64,000 bases of DNA from Microglena sp. YARC (Eukaryota > Chlorophyta > Chlorophyceae > Chlamydomonadales > Chlamydomonadaceae). The notes under the pieces were generated by a model. That model was not told where the DNA came from. It saw only the letters and a list, made by a program, of their open reading frames with translations, and searched no databases. Made by a program: the position numbers and the translations under genes. The first letter of the stretch is position 1, and every line of letters starts with the position of its first letter. Positions 43,021 through 57,089 of the stretch are shown here, piece by piece. Location of the stretch: positions 95,779,188 through 95,843,187 of the forward strand of contig CM039462.1 of NCBI GenBank assembly GCA_022414725.1, in the 5' to 3' direction.

Positions 43021-43870
43021 TAGCATTTAGCAGAGTTTGACAGACCGCTGAAGTTAAACGTGCTGGACGTCAATGATGTACGAGAGTGTGTGCGTAAGAC
43101 CTCCAGCATTTGCTATACAGGCAGACATTTCACCGACAATGTGGCGCCATGCGACGGTCGGATAGGTGCAGGGTAGTTGGAGTTTGGCGCCTGTTCTAAA
43201 ATGATAGCAAATGAGCTGTCTGCTGCTGGCAGTCACAATACTTGGATTCGTTCGCGCAGGTCTCACTAACGCCTAAGAACCTCCACGAATATTTTCAAAT
43301 TTGGGGGATGCTTGGCAGGAGTATTTAACAGCAAGAGTGCTGGAAGAAGGGAAGAGCAGAAAGGTAGCTGTCAGCAGGTCGGCGAAATGGGAAATTGCCA
43401 GTAAGTTCGGAGCGGCATATTGGGCAGTCGAAACAAGAGGAGGGACTTGTCTGAGGACTTTTCCCGGTGGCGTGGCTTCGAAGCGCTTCGTCCATGCGGC
43501 ACGTGGGCAGGCGGTCAAAAACAACTTCCGTGTAACCGTCTTTACCGGCCAACGCGGAAACGAGGTGGGAGGAGCCCGTCATCTCAGAGGCGAAGAATAA
43601 ACCCTGATTTGCAATAGCCTCTCTTTCTCCATTAACCACGAGGCATGGACACTCGCGACGCTATGGCGGGAGTTGAATGCCCTCGAGAAGTGTTGAGGAC
43701 CAGATTTTAAAGTGCCTAATCATATAATCATATAGTGATATAGCCCCGTATAGCCCCTCCTAAAAGTCTAGATCTGTATTATCTGAGGTTGGGCCAGGCC
43801 CTCTAGCCTTATTGGCTACCCCTAGAATGAACCATACAAACAGTCATACACTAGCCCCTCAGACGCGCAT
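43021..43870. other. Unassigned segment
   Basis: Both strands carry open frames over 43,300-43,640, one with CPICRSELTGNFPF (minus) that faintly recalls a zinc-binding pattern. Nothing is conclusive. Confidence 0.3.
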
Positions 43871-43882
43871 AACGCAGTTAAG

Positions 43883-44349
43883 ATGGACTTATTACAGCCT
43901 GATCCTGGCGCTGCTCTTCAGGAAAATCATAACCGAGAAACCTCTCATCCTCAACTAACAGAGCCACCCACCATAGTTAAAGCGCCCTTGGCCAACTTGA
44001 CACACTCAGGGAAACGGGGTACACACACGGGTACCCCCAGTCCTTACAGGTGCTACCACAGCCTGCTAGTGACAGAGGGGCCAGTTTAGAGCTGGGTGCC
44101 TCCAGCCCTGACCACAGCATTCCCATACTGGGCCATGATCGCATCAAACAGTCAGAGGCAATAGTGACATCCGTCACAGATGCTTCTGCCTGCCTCACCA
44201 ACCTGATTAGCAATGTTTTCATCAGCTTCCCCGATGCCCACTGGCTTGGGCTGCCCATAGTAACCAGACTGTGCAAACAAAAAACTGCTCCGAAACCCAC
44301 TTCGAGGCCAATATCTCCTCCCACACTAATAATTAGGGGTTCAAAGTAG
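43883..44349 (+). pseudogene. Unrecognised coding-like region, two frames
   Basis: A frame starting MDLLQPDPGAALQENHNRET (43883) is continued in another frame from about 44,050 by GHDRIKQSEAIVTSVTDASA and CLTNLISNVFISFPD. Composition looks protein-like, and the pair may be a frameshifted gene or retroelement gag. No family is recognised. Confidence 0.3.
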
Positions 44350-44571
44350 GGTGCATTTGTATATCGGTAGCTTGAAAAGGCCTTTCTACTGGTGCTGCTC
44401 CCATCAGCCCATGACCATGCATCATATGTGGAGCAACAAAAGCAAACCAGACAATACTACCAGGGTATGTGGGCATACGGACGAAGTACCATACTACCCT
44501 CGTCACCATCAATGTTACATGAGAGGTTTTCCTGACTGGGCAAAAAATAAAAAATAAATATCCTTCATCCC

Positions 44572-45009
44572 TCAACAAGCTCTACATGTTTGGGGCATGA
44601 GGTCACACATTGTTTTCTGCATCCTCGCCCGGTCGCCCCCCACCACCTGAGTTGTTTTATGCTTGGCGGTTCCCTTGTCAAACAAATTGCGGAATTGTCG
44701 CGATTGCTTTTGTTTTACGTATCTCAGGAGCATCGGCTCCAAAACAAGACAGGTCATTCTGCCTCTGCCGCTCGTTTGCAGCAGCAACTTCGGCTTGCTT
44801 CCAGTCAGCTCGTGCTTCTTGACGCAATCAAGCTTCGAGTCCATGGGTTTCTTGCAAGCAGAGCATGTCGCCTTGTAGCGCTCCTGGGTAGAGTCATAGC
44901 CCGCATCTGCGAGCCAGCCTTTGCGTCCTTTTAACGTAACTGTTTGGCCACGATCCTCTTTAGTCAGATCCCTGGCTGGGCCTGCTGGGCTGGCCAGATC
45001 TAGCTGCAT
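44572..45009 (-). CDS. Putative zinc-finger (BED-like) protein fragment
   Basis: 145 aa from ATG at 45009. The segment YKATCSACKKPMDSKLDCVK then KHELTG has C-x2-C and a downstream H, as in the BED-type finger at the N-terminus of many hAT transposases. The rest is basic and lacks a recognisable catalytic part. It may be a transposase start or a domesticated DNA-binding protein. Confidence 0.35.
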   Translation of the reverse strand: MQLDLASPAGPARDLTKEDRGQTVTLKGRKGWLADAGYDSTQERYKATCSACKKPMDSKLDCVKKHELTGSKPKLLLQTSGRGRMTCLVLEPMLLRYVKQKQSRQFRNLFDKGTAKHKTTQVVGGDRARMQKTMCDLMPQTCRAC

Positions 45010-45912
45010 CGCTTAAATAGCTTACATCTCTATGCCAATCTCGATAGAGCTGGGTTTTATCGCTAAAAGCAATATATCGCTCAAAAGAAGAACCTTCACC
45101 TGTGGTATGGCCGTATGGGTGGGTGAGTCTGGATGGGCATACCTTCCTCGTAACGTCGAACGTCCAAATCAGAGGGCCCTCTGGTCCAAATCTCGGGGGC
45201 AACGATCAGGCAGGCCCCCTGGGCAGCCCCCCCGTGCCTGCCCCCTGCCCAAACTATTCTTGGCTGCTCTTCATTCGAGGTCTTCCACTCCATGTTTCCG
45301 ACTCCCGTGTTCGAATTTCCTCCAATTCTCAAATCCCGTTTCGTCGCGTAGCTTCTGAGTTGCCACCATTGAACTGCACATCTGTTTCTAGATTGCGACT
45401 TCGCGTATTGCCTTCCGTGTAGAGGAGGGAGGAGCTCAGTAGGAATTGCACAGTGCATCGAATTTAATGGTACTAAAGTTCAGCTGCGGCACGTTGCATG
45501 GGAAATGCGCCCATCCCATAGTAGAGGTTTTGCCCGTAGGTGAGTCTGGAGAAACTGCATGCGTGGCGTGCCCTGTTCTCCTTCACAAGACCCACTTTCT
45601 AGCACCTAAGCCAATTGCATGCCTTAGCCTGCGCATCGAGTAGATATGGCTCGATGGTCTAGCAAGGACCACCACTCGTCTTTCAAATTACCGGTTAATG
45701 CTCAAAACAGTTCCGTTTCGGGCACAATCTGTTCCTCGCTCTCGTCTATGTTTCGAGCCCACAGCTGAAGAACAGCTTTCGGTCGGGACAAGGAGCATTA
45801 GCATACCTGTGGGAGGCTGGGGCAGTAAGGAACAGTGTAACATGGCCTGTTGGTCTCACCTCTGAACTTGGAGTTGAACTTGGTTACATGGCTCCAGCCT
45901 TGAAGGCTGCTC
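45010..45912. other. Unassigned segment
   Basis: No gene with support on either strand. It ends at a 30-C run (45914-45943). Confidence 0.35.
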
Positions 45913-45913
45913 G

Positions 45914-45914
45914 C

Positions 45915-45943
<29 letters not shown>
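45914..45943 (+). repeat. Poly(C) run
   Basis: About 30 consecutive C. Confidence 0.9.
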
Positions 45944-45945
<2 letters not shown>

Positions 45946-46169
45946 GCCCACCTTCACCACCACACCACCACACCACCTCCAATCCCTGTCCTAGTCTTCG
46001 ACGGAAGCATCAACGTTTAAAACATTGTCTCCTCAACGCTGATGCGAACTAAGGCATCTCCATTGCATTCCCACTTGTTGAAGCCTCGGCCTTGCTTTAG
46101 GCACGAAAGCTACTTTAAGGTCGAATGTAGGCCTTTCAGGTCGAATTGTAGGTCAAATTGTGGGTAATT

Positions 46170-47440
46170 TCAGGTGATTTTATGCCAATTAAGTTTATTT
46201 AGGTTGAATTCGAGGTCAAATTTTGGGCATACAATGTCATTTCGGTCTACATATGTGCATCACATCTGCACATCTTCTTGCCTCAGCCATGTGCTGGGCA
46301 TGAAAGCTGCTTTCCGGTCAAAATTTAGGTCATTTAGGTCATCTAGGTCATTTTTTTTGCATCACAATCACACTTCTTCTTCCCTCAGCCATGTGTTGGT
46401 CATGAAGGCTGCATTAAGGTCATTTAGGTCATGTAGGTAATTTAGGTCATGTAGGTCATGTAGGTAACAAAGGTCATTTAGATCATGTAGGTATAAACAC
46501 TGTGCATCACAACCGCAATTCTTCTTGTCTAATCCTTAGCCATGTTTTGGGCATTTAGGTTATTTAGGTCAAATTTGTGTGCATCACTATTACACTTCTT
46601 CTTGCCTCAGCCATACGTTGGGCATGAAAGCTGCCTCCTGGTTCCAAATTAGTGCATCACAATCGCACTTCGTCTTGTCAAACCTGCATTCATGTGTTGG
46701 GCATGAAAGCTGCTTTCTGGTTTTGTTTTGTGCATCAAGATTGCAATTCTTCTTGTCTTATTCTTAGCTATGTGTAAGTCTTGAAAGCTGCATCCAGCTC
46801 CACGTTTAGTGCATCACAATCGCGCTTCGTCTTGTCAAACCTGCAATTATGCTTTGGGCATGAAAGCTGCTTTCCGATCCACGTTTAGTGCATCACAATC
46901 ACACTCGCAGCTCTGAAAGGATAGCCCTCCACGGCTTATCCCACACCGGTACTATGACAATGGAGTCAATACTTGTCAAACCTGCAATTATGCTTTGGGC
47001 ATAAAAGCTGCATCCAGCTCCAAGTTTTTTGCATATCACATTCACTCTCACAGCTCTGAAAGGATAGCCCTCCACAGCGTAGGCCACACTGGTACGATGA
47101 CTATGCTGTCAATACTTGTCAAACCTGCAATTATGCTTTGGGCATGAAAGCTGCATCTAGCTCCACGTTTAGTGCATCACAATCACACGCATAGTTGTCA
47201 AACCTGCAATCATGTGTTGGGCATAAAAGCTGCATCCAGCTCCACGTTTAGTGCATCACAATCGCTCTTCTTCTTGTCAAACCTGCAATCATGTGTTGGG
47301 CGTGAAAGCTGCTTTCTGGTCCAAGTTGTGTGCTTCACTATCACACTTATACTTGTCAAACCTGGAATAATGCTTTGCCAGTGAAAGCTGCATCCAGCTC
47401 CACGATTAGTGCATCAAAACAGCATATTTGGTGCATATAG
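46170..47440 (+). repeat. Diverged array with CTTGTCAAACCTGCAAT core
   Basis: Units of about 100-140 bp share GTGCATCACAATCGCAC, CTTGTCAAACCTGCAAT, TGGGCATGAAAGCTGC and CAGCTCCACGTTTAG. Two units (46,911 and 47,049) also carry a shared insert with CTCTGAAAGGATAGCCCTCC. AGGTCATTT/AGGTCATGT microrepeats occupy 46,320-46,490. It may be an intron upstream of gene B. Confidence 0.75.
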
Positions 47441-47629
47441 TTGTGCTGATGGTAGGGCTGTGCTGTATGCTGTGCTGTGTAGGGCTGTGCTGCATGCTGT
47501 GCTTTGCTGTAGTAGTGCCGATGGTAGTGCACACACTCGCAGTTTAGAACAACTCCACACTCACACAATTAACACAAACTCCACACACACACACACACAC
47601 ATGCCTGCACATAACACAGCACAACCTCC

Positions 47630-47692
47630 CCCCTCCCCTCCCCTCCCCTCCCCTCCCCTCCCCTCCCTCCCCTCCCCCTCCCCCCCCCCCCC
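47630..47692 (+). repeat. (CCCCT)n low-complexity tract
   Basis: Pyrimidine-only, directly before the first recognised exon of gene B, where it may also serve as a polypyrimidine tract. Confidence 0.85.
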
Positions 47693-47694
47693 AC

Positions 47695-49816
47695 GCATGC
47701 ATCACACACGCTCATTCACATACTGAACTATTGTATTTCGACCCAATTTCCACCCACCTACGCTCATGCGTCAGCATCAAGACAGAGTGTGCGAGCTGCT
47801 GTCACCACCAGCGGTCGCGGGGATCATGGAAATCATCGCTATGGGTCCAGGGGCAGGGTGAGTTTGTTTTTGGTTGGTTGGTCTGGGGTCGGTCGGTTTG
47901 GGTGGAGCAGGGTTGGTTGGTCGGGTTTGGGTTGGGATAGGGTGTGGTGGGTTGGATTGGTTTAGTGGGATAGAGTGTGTGAGCTGCTGTCACCACCAGC
48001 GGCTGCGGAGATCATGGAAATCATCGCTATGGGTCCAGGGGCAGGGTGAGTTTGGTTTTGGTTGGTTGGGCTGGGGTCGGTCGGTTTGGTTGGTCGGGTT
48101 GGTTGGGATAGAGTGTGGTGGGTTGGATTGGTTTAGTGGGATAGAGTGTGTGAGCTGCTGTCACCACCAGCGGCTGCGGGGATCATGGAAATCATCGCTA
48201 TAGATCCAGGGACAGGGTGAGTTTGTTTATTTAGTTATTTGGAGTGGGGTCGGTCGGGATGGTTTGGCTTGGGTTGGTTGGGATAGGACAGGGAGGGTTG
48301 GATTGGTTTAGTGGGACACACAGTGTGTGAGCTGCTTTCACCACCAGCAGCTGCGGGTTTCATGGAAATCATCGTCATGGCTCGAGGGGCAGGGTGAGTT
48401 ATGGTTTGGTTATGTTTGGGTGGGGTGGGGTGTAAATCGTCCTCATGGAAATCATCCGAATGGAAATGATCGTCATGGCTTGAGGGGCAGGGTGAGTTAT
48501 AGTTAGGTTTTGGATTGGTTGGGGTTTGGTGGGGTGGGGGTGGAAATCATCCTCATGGCAATCATCCTAATGGATCCAGTGTGAGTAACGCGGATCAATG
48601 TATGCTGGAGACCTGTTTATAACCCTGATCACCTGTTGAAAACCCTGATCACCTGTTTAAAACCCTGATCACCTGTTAAACTGGGTCTGAGCACCTATGT
48701 AGCTGGGTTCTCCCAGGGTCTTAATGCCTTTAATGCCTCAAAAACCTCTCATACTGTTCACCCCTGCACACACAAACGCCTCCTTCCCCCCCCCTCCACA
48801 CAAACACCCCCCCACACACAAACACCCCCATCCCCCATCCCCCCCAAACCAAACCAAACCAAACCAACCCTACCCCCTACCCTTTGCCCAAGCAGGATCC
48901 TTGGAGGGAGGATTCATGGTACAGTCATGACAACACGCCTATAGCCTCTAGCAGTAACAGCCCCGTCATCCCTGACCCAGTAGTTCCCCCGCCCCCAACA
49001 CCACCCGGTGAGTTGCTTATCCACATTTGTAATTGAAATGGACCCAGAAGTCTTCCCCCGGACCCTGTAGTCGTAGGAGTAGTAGTCGTAGTAGTAGCAG
49101 CAGAAGCAGTAGTAGCAGTAGGAGTAGTAGTAGCAGCAGCAGGATCTTTGCAGGGAGGATTCATGGCACGGTCATGACAACACGCCTAGAGCCTCTAGCA
49201 GTAACAGCCCCGTCATCCCTGACCCAGTAGTTCCCCCGCCCCCAACACCACCCGGTGAGTTGCTTATCCACATTTGTAATTGAAATGGACCCAGAAGTCT
49301 CCCCCCGGACCCTGTAGTCGTAGGAGTAGTAGTCGTAGTACTAGCAGCAGAAGCAGAAGCAGTAGTAGCAGCAGGAGTAGTAGTAGCAGCAGCAGGATCT
49401 TTGGAGGGAGGATTCATGGCACAATCATGACAACACGCCTATGGCCTCTAGCAGTAACAACCCCGTCATCCCTGACCCAGTAGTGCCCCCGCCCCCAACA
49501 CCACCCGGTGAGTTGCCTATCCGCTGTGTTTATATCGAGGTAATACTAAGCGCGCACGGCAGCGTGGTGCCACGCTGCCTTTTTGAGCCTCTCTGCGCGT
49601 TTCGCGCAGTTTTTAACCTCCTGTGGGCGCAGCGCGCAGTTTTTGCGCTTTTTGCACTAAAAAGCGCTACTCAATTTGATGTTTGTGCGCTTTAAGCGCT
49701 GGCCAATTTGGCAAGAAGTAGTACCCTACTTATACTTATATTTCCTATGAACATGTGTTCTTTCTTCCCCCTGTGTGTTCTTCCTTTCTTGTACCTATTT
49801 ATTATCAGGATTATAC

Positions 49817-49847
<31 letters not shown>

Positions 49848-50157
49848 CAACGTGTGTTCTTTCTCCCCCCTGTCCAGTTTCCTTGGAATCTGTCGAAAGT
49901 CCCACCCGTGTCTCTCCGTCTGCCCTGTCGCTGAATTTTCTTTCTTTCTTTTATCTATTCATTATCGGGATTATTACCCCCCCCCCCCCCCCCCCCCCCC
50001 CTCCCCTCCCCTCACCGCACACACCAACGTGTGTTCCTCCTCCCCCCTGACCAGTTTCCTTGGAATCCGACGACAGTCCCACCATGTCCTTCTGTCTACC
50101 CTACTGCTGCGGCTTTGGCCACCACCTAGCAGTAGTTGGCACTGGCTATACCCCCCC

Positions 50158-50188
<31 letters not shown>

Positions 50189-50312
50189 CAACGTGTGTTC
50201 CTCCTCCCCCCTGACCAGTTTCCTTGGAATCCGTCGACAGTCCCACCGTTTCCTTCCGTCTGCCCTACCGCTGCGGCTACGGCCACCACTAGCAGTAGTT
50301 GGCACTGGCTAT

Positions 50313-50357
<45 letters not shown>

Positions 50358-53300
50358 ACATGTGTTCCTCCTCCCCCCTGTCCAGTTTCCTTGGAATCCG
50401 TCGACAGTCCCACCGTTTCCTTCCGTCTGCCCTACCGCTGCGGCTATGGCCACCACCTAGCAGTAGTTGGCACCGGCTACAGCCTCGGGAATTGGGATCC
50501 TCAGAATCGGGTTTCACTCACGTGGAGTGAAGGGGACCTGTGGACAGCTAGCACCGCTTTGAGTCCTGAGTGAGTGGTTGTGTGAATTGAGGTCCTCAGA
50601 ACTCCAAGAGATGATCGTGCAGATTATCGTATTCTGTACTGAACTCTAATGCCAGCCCAACCAACCCAACCCAACCCAACCCAACCCAACCCTACCCAAC
50701 CCAACCCAACCCAACCCAACCCAACCCAACCCTACCCAACCCAACCCAGCCCAGCCCAGCCCAGCCCAGCCCAACCTGACCCGACCGACCCGACCCGACC
50801 CGACCCGACCCGACCCAACCCAACCCAACCCAGCCCGACCCAACCCAACCCAACCCAACCCAACCCAGCCCAGCCAGCCCAGCCCAGCCCGACCCGACCC
50901 GACCCGACCCAACCCAACCCAACTCGACCCAACCCAACCCAACCCAACCCAACCCAACCCAACCCAACCCAGCCCAGCCCAACCAGCCCAACCCAACCCA
51001 ACCCAACCCAACCCAACCCAACCCAACTCGACCCAACTCGACCCAACCCAACCCAACCAACCCAACCCAACCCAACCCAACCCAACCCAACCCAACCAGC
51101 CCTACCCTAACCAACCCAACCCAACCCAACCAACCCAACCCAACCCAACCCGACCCGACCCGACCCAACCCAACCCAACCCAACCTTACCCAACCCAACC
51201 CAACCCAACCCATCCTAACTCCAAACCAAGCCAAACCAAAACCACCCAACCTATCTCCAATCCTTCATGTCTCCAGGACTTCCTCTCTAGAGTATAAGTT
51301 CATAATCTGCGACGACAACGGTAACCCCGTTAAATGGCAGCCAGGCGACAACATCAAAGTGGCGATGCCTACTGGAGCCCTAGAAATGATCGTGCAGAAC
51401 GCATGGGACGTGGGGATGAGGGAGGAGCGAAGCACAGCCAAAGTGATCCGCTGGGCCGATAAGAGGAATGTGTCGAAGTCTCAACGCCAGGTACTGCAAC
51501 TTGGTTACATGGCTCATCCCCACGCACTCCCACACCCACACCCCACCCCACCCATCCCCACCCACCTACCCAACCCCCCACACCCACCACCCCACATCTA
51601 TCCTCACCCCCACACCCACACCCACCAGCCAGCAGCACAGCCAAAGTGGTTCACTGGGCTGATCAGAGGAATGTGTTGAAGTCTACCCGCCAGGCACTTG
51701 AACTTGATTATATGGCTCATCCCCACGCACTCCCACACCCCACACCCCACCCCACCCATCCCCACCCACCTAACCATCCCCACACACCCACCACCACACC
51801 CACACCCACACCCACCCACCAGCCAGCAGCCAGCAGCACCGCCAAAGTAGTCTGCCGGGCCGATCAGAGGAATGTGTCGAAGTCTCAACGCCAGGTACTG
51901 CAACTTGGTTACATGGCTCATCCCCACGCACTCCCCCCCCCACACACACCACCACCACCACCACCACCACATCCGTCCCCACCAACTCCCACACCAACAC
52001 CCACCAGGCAGCAGCACAGCACAGCACAGCAACACCCACACTCCCACACCAACACCCACCAGGCAGCAGCACAGCACAGCAACACCCACACCAAGCAGCA
52101 CAGCACAGCACAGCACAGCAACACCCACACTCCCACACCAACACCCACCAGGCAGCAGCACAGCACAGCAACACCCACACCAAGCAGCACAGCACAGCAC
52201 AACAAAAAAGTACCTGGTGTCAGAGTCTTGAAACCAGTTCCTTGAACTTGGTTACATGGCTCATCCCCACGCACTCCCACTCCCACACCCATCCTCATCT
52301 CCACTCCCACATCCACTAGCCAGCAGCACAGCTAAAGTGGTCCGCATCCCCTCCACCCCCACCCCCATCCCCACCCACTCCCAACCCCCTCTACCCCCAC
52401 CCCCATCCCCACCCACTCCCAACCCCCTCTACCTCCATCCCCACCAACTCCCACACCCACACCCACCCCACACCCACCACCCCACACCCACACCCACCCC
52501 ACACACCCACCAGCCAGCAGCTCAGCCAAAGTTGTTCGCTGGGCCGATAAGAGAAATGTGTAAAAGTCTCAACGCCAGGTACTGCAACTTTGTCACATGG
52601 CTTCTGCCAGCCCCACCCACTCCCCACCCACCCCCACTCCCATCCTCACACCCCCACCACCCCACCCTCACCCCCATCCTCACCCCCATCCTTAACTCCC
52701 GAACCCACACCCACCAGCCAGAAGCACCGCCAAAGTGGTTCACTGGGCTGATAAGAGGAATGTGTCAAAGTCTCAACGCCAGGTACTTGAACTTGGTTAC
52801 ATGGCTCATCCCCACGCACTCCCCCCCCCCATCCCCACTCCCCCCCCCCATCCCCGCACCCATCCTTAAACCTACCCCTACTTCTACCCCTGCCCGACAG
52901 GTTTTGCCACTTAAGGACCTGAAAAGGGCCTTGCACTCTCACCATTCATTGACCCCCCCCCCCCCCACCCCCCACCCACCCATCCCCACTCACCCATCCC
53001 CCCCCACCCCCCACACACACACACCCATCCTTGCACCATCCTTAAACCTACCCCTACTTCTACCCCTGCCCGATAGGTGTTGCCACTTAAGGACCTGAAA
53101 AGGGCCTTGAACTCTCACCATTCATTGACACCCTCACCCACACCCTCACACATCCCCCCCCAAACACCCCCACACCCCCATCCTTGCACCATCCTTAAAA
53201 GCTATCCCTACTTCTACCCCTAGTCCACAGGTGTTGCCACTTAAGGACCTGAAAAGGGCCTTGAACTCTCACCATTCATTGACCCCCACACCCCCACCCT

Positions 53301-56300
53301 CACCCATCCCCCCCCCCCACCCCCCACCCCATCCCCGCACCCATCCTTAACCCTACCCCTACTTCTACCCCTATCCGACAGGTGTTGCCACTGAAGGACC
53401 TGAAAAGGGCCTTGAACTCTCACCACTCAGTGACCCCCACACCCACACCCACACCCACACCCATCCCCACTCACCCATCCCCCCCCCCCCCCCCCCCCCA
53501 TCCCCGCACCCATCCTTAACCCCCCCCTACTTCTACCCCTGCCCGACAGGTGTTGCCACTTAAGGACCTGAAAAGGTCCTTGAACTCTCACCACTCAGTG
53601 ATGCGCAAGTCCGCTGACCCAACATCGCTGGATGCCATTCTGGCGGATCGCAAGTTGGCAGAAGCCCTAGTAGGCGTGGTGGCTGAGATCCGAAAGCAGG
53701 TGAGGATGTGTGTGTGTGTTGGGGAGTGGTGGTGTGGGTGGGGTGGGTGAGCATGGGGTGGTTGGGTGAGGAAGGTGGTGTGGGAGTGGGTGGGGATGGT
53801 GGTGGTGGTGGGTGAGCATGGGGGTGAGTCGACGTGGTGGCTGAGATCCGAAAGCAGGTGAGGATGTGTGTGTGTGTTGGGGAGTGGTCGTGTGGGGTTG
53901 GGTGGGGGTGGGGTGGGTGAGCATGAGGGGGAGGATGGTGGTGTGGGAGTGGGTGGGGATGGTGGGGTGGTGGGTGAGCATGGGGTTGAGTCGACGTGGT
54001 GGCTGAGATCCGAAAGCAGGTGAGGATGGGTGTGTGTGTTAGGGAGTGGTCGTGTGGGGTTGGGTAGGGGTGGGGTGGGTGAGCATGAGGGGGAGGATGG
54101 TGGTGTGGGAGTGGGTGGGGATGGTGGGGGTGGTGGGTGAGCATGGGGGTGAGTCGACGTGGTGGCTGAGATCTGAAAGCAGGTGAGGATGGGTGTGTGT
54201 GTGGGGGGGGTTGGTCGTGTGGGGTTGGGTGGGGGTGGGGTGGGTGAGCATTAGGGGAGGATGGTGGTGTGGGAGTGGGTGGGGATGGTGGTGGTGGTGG
54301 GTGAGCATGGGGGTGAGTTGATGTGGTGGCTGAGATCTGAAAGCAGGTGAGGATGGGTGTGTGTGGGGGGGGTTGGTCGTGTGGGTTGGGTGGGGGTGTG
54401 GTGGGTGAGCATGGAGTGGGTGGGTGAGGATGGTGGTGTAGGAGTAGGTGGGGATGGGTGTGTGTGTAGGGGGTTGGTCGTTTGGGGTTGGGTGGGCTGG
54501 GGTGGGTAAGCATGGGTGGGTGGGGGAGGATGGTGGTGGGTGGGTGTGGGGAGGGTGGGAGTAGGTGGGGATGGTGGTGGTGGTGGGTGAGGATGGGGGT
54601 GAGTCAGCGTGGTGGCTGAAATCCGAAAGCAGGTGAGGATGGGTGTGTGTGTGTAAACCCAAGGATGCCCACCCCACCCTACCCCACAGCATGCCCACCC
54701 CACCCCACCCTACCTCACAGCATGCCCACCCCACCCCCACCACACCACACCCCCAGCATGCCCACCCCACCCCACCCTACCTCACCCCACCCCCCAGCAT
54801 GCCCACCCCACCCCACCCCACCCCACCCCACCCTACCCCCCAGCATGCCCACCCCACCCAACCCAACCCACAGCATGCCCACCCCACCCCCACCACACTC
54901 CACCCCCCAGCATGCCCACCCCACCCTACCCCACAGCATGCCCACCCCACCCTACCCCACCCTACCTCACAGCATGCCCACCCCACCCCCACCACACTAC
55001 ATCCCCCAGCATGCCCACCCCACCCCACCCTACCTCACAGCATGCCCACCCCACCCCACCCCCACTCCACCCTACCTCACAGCATGCCCACCCCACCCCA
55101 CCCCACCCTAACTCACAGCATGCCCACCCCACCCCACCCCACCCTACCCCACAGCATGCCCACCCTACCCCACCCCCACCCCACCCCACCCTACCTAACA
55201 GCATGCCCACCCCACCCCACCCTAACTCACAGCACGCCCACCCCACCCCACCCCCACCCCACCCTACCTCGCAGCATGCCCACCCCACCCCCACCACACT
55301 CCACCCCCAGCATGCCCACCCCACCCCACCATACCTCACAGCATGCCCACCCCACCCCCACCACACCCTACCCCACAGCACGCCCATCCCACCCCACCCC
55401 ACCCTACCCACAGCATGCCCACCCCACCCCCACCACACCCCACCCTACCTCACAGCATGCCCACCCCACCCCACCCCACCCTACCCCACAGCATGCCCAC
55501 CTCACCCCCACCACACTACACCCCCAGCATGCCCACCCCACCCCCACCACACCCAACCCTACATCACAGCATGCCCACCCCACCCCACCCCACCCCACCC
55601 TACCCCACAGCATGCCCACCCCACCCCCACCCCCACCCTACCTCACAGCATGCCCACCCCACCCCACCCCACCTCACCCCACCCTACCCACAGCATGCCC
55701 ACCCCACCCCACCACACTACACCCCCCAGCATGCTCACCCCACCCCCACCACACCACACCCTACCTCACAGCATGCCCATCCCACCCCACCCCACCCTAC
55801 CCCACAGCATGCCCACCCCACCCCCACCACACTCCACCCCCAGCATGCCCACCCCACCCCACCCCCACCACACCCCACCCTACCCCACAGCATGCCCACC
55901 CCACCCCCACCACACTCCACCCCCCAGCATGCTCACCCCACCCCCACCCCACCCCACCCTACCCCACAGCATGCCCACCCCACCCCCACCACACTCCACC
56001 CCCCAGCATGCCCACCCCACCCCCACCACACTACACCCTCAGCATGCACACCCCACCCCAACCCACCCTACCCCACAGCATGCCCACCCCACCCCCACCA
56101 CACTACACCCCCCAGCATGCCCACCCCACCCCATCCCACCCCACCCTACCCCACAGCATGCCCACCCCACCCCACCCTACCCTACCCCACAGCATGCCCA
56201 CCCCACCCCCACCACACTCCACCCCCTAGCATGCCCACCCCACCCCACCCCACCCCACCCTACCTCACAGCATGCCCACCCCACCCCACCCTACCTCACA

Positions 56301-57032
56301 GCATGCCCACCCCACCCCACCCTACCTCAACAGCATGCCCACCCCACCCCACCCAACCCTACCTCACAGCATGCCCACCCCACCCCCACCCCACCCTACC
56401 TCACAGCATGCCCACCCCACCCCAGCACCCCACCCCACACTGCCCCCACCCCAGCACCCCACCCCACCCCACCCTACCCTACCCCCACCCCACCCTACCC
56501 CCACCCCAGCAGCCCACCCCACCCCCAAAAACTACTCACCCCGCCCTCCCCACATGCATGTGTGTAGGATGCCCTCACCCGCCCCCCCCCCCCCAAACAC
56601 ACACACACACACACACACCAGCACCATACTCCCCATATGTGTAGGATGCCCTCACCCTAGCCCTATCACTTGGCATTGACGATCCACCCTCACCAAGCCA
56701 AGCCGCTAATGCCCACTGTGTGTAGGATGCCCTCACCCTAGCCAACCCTACCCCACTGCACCCTACAGCATACCCACCCCACTCTAACGTCAGAACTACT
56801 AGGCTGTGGGAGCATTCATGTGTACTACTAGGAACTACTACTAGGATGCATCTAACGTCACTTTACTAGGATGCATTCAGGACATCTTGCAAGATGTCTA
56901 TAGAGCTCCCGCAGCCTAGTAGTTCTGACACCCCACCCCACCCCACCCCCACCCCACCCCAGCCCAGCACCCCCACCCCACCCTCAGAACTACTCACCCC
57001 GCCCTCCCCATACGCATGTGTGTAGGATGCCC

Positions 57033-57089
<57 letters not shown>

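Noticed and set aside
45096..45458. Minus-strand frame of about 120 aa with Trp/Arg-rich peptide
   Set aside because: Equally long frames exist on the other strand and no motif or start context supports it.
50646..51249. GWVGLGWVGL and NPTQPNPTQ reading frames
   Set aside because: Both strands of the CCAAC-type tract are open in several frames; it lies in an intron of gene B.
54643..56679. Very long His/Pro/Thr-rich reading frames
   Set aside because: They are read through a C-rich intron array in several overlapping frames at once; the encoded peptide simply mirrors the repeat.
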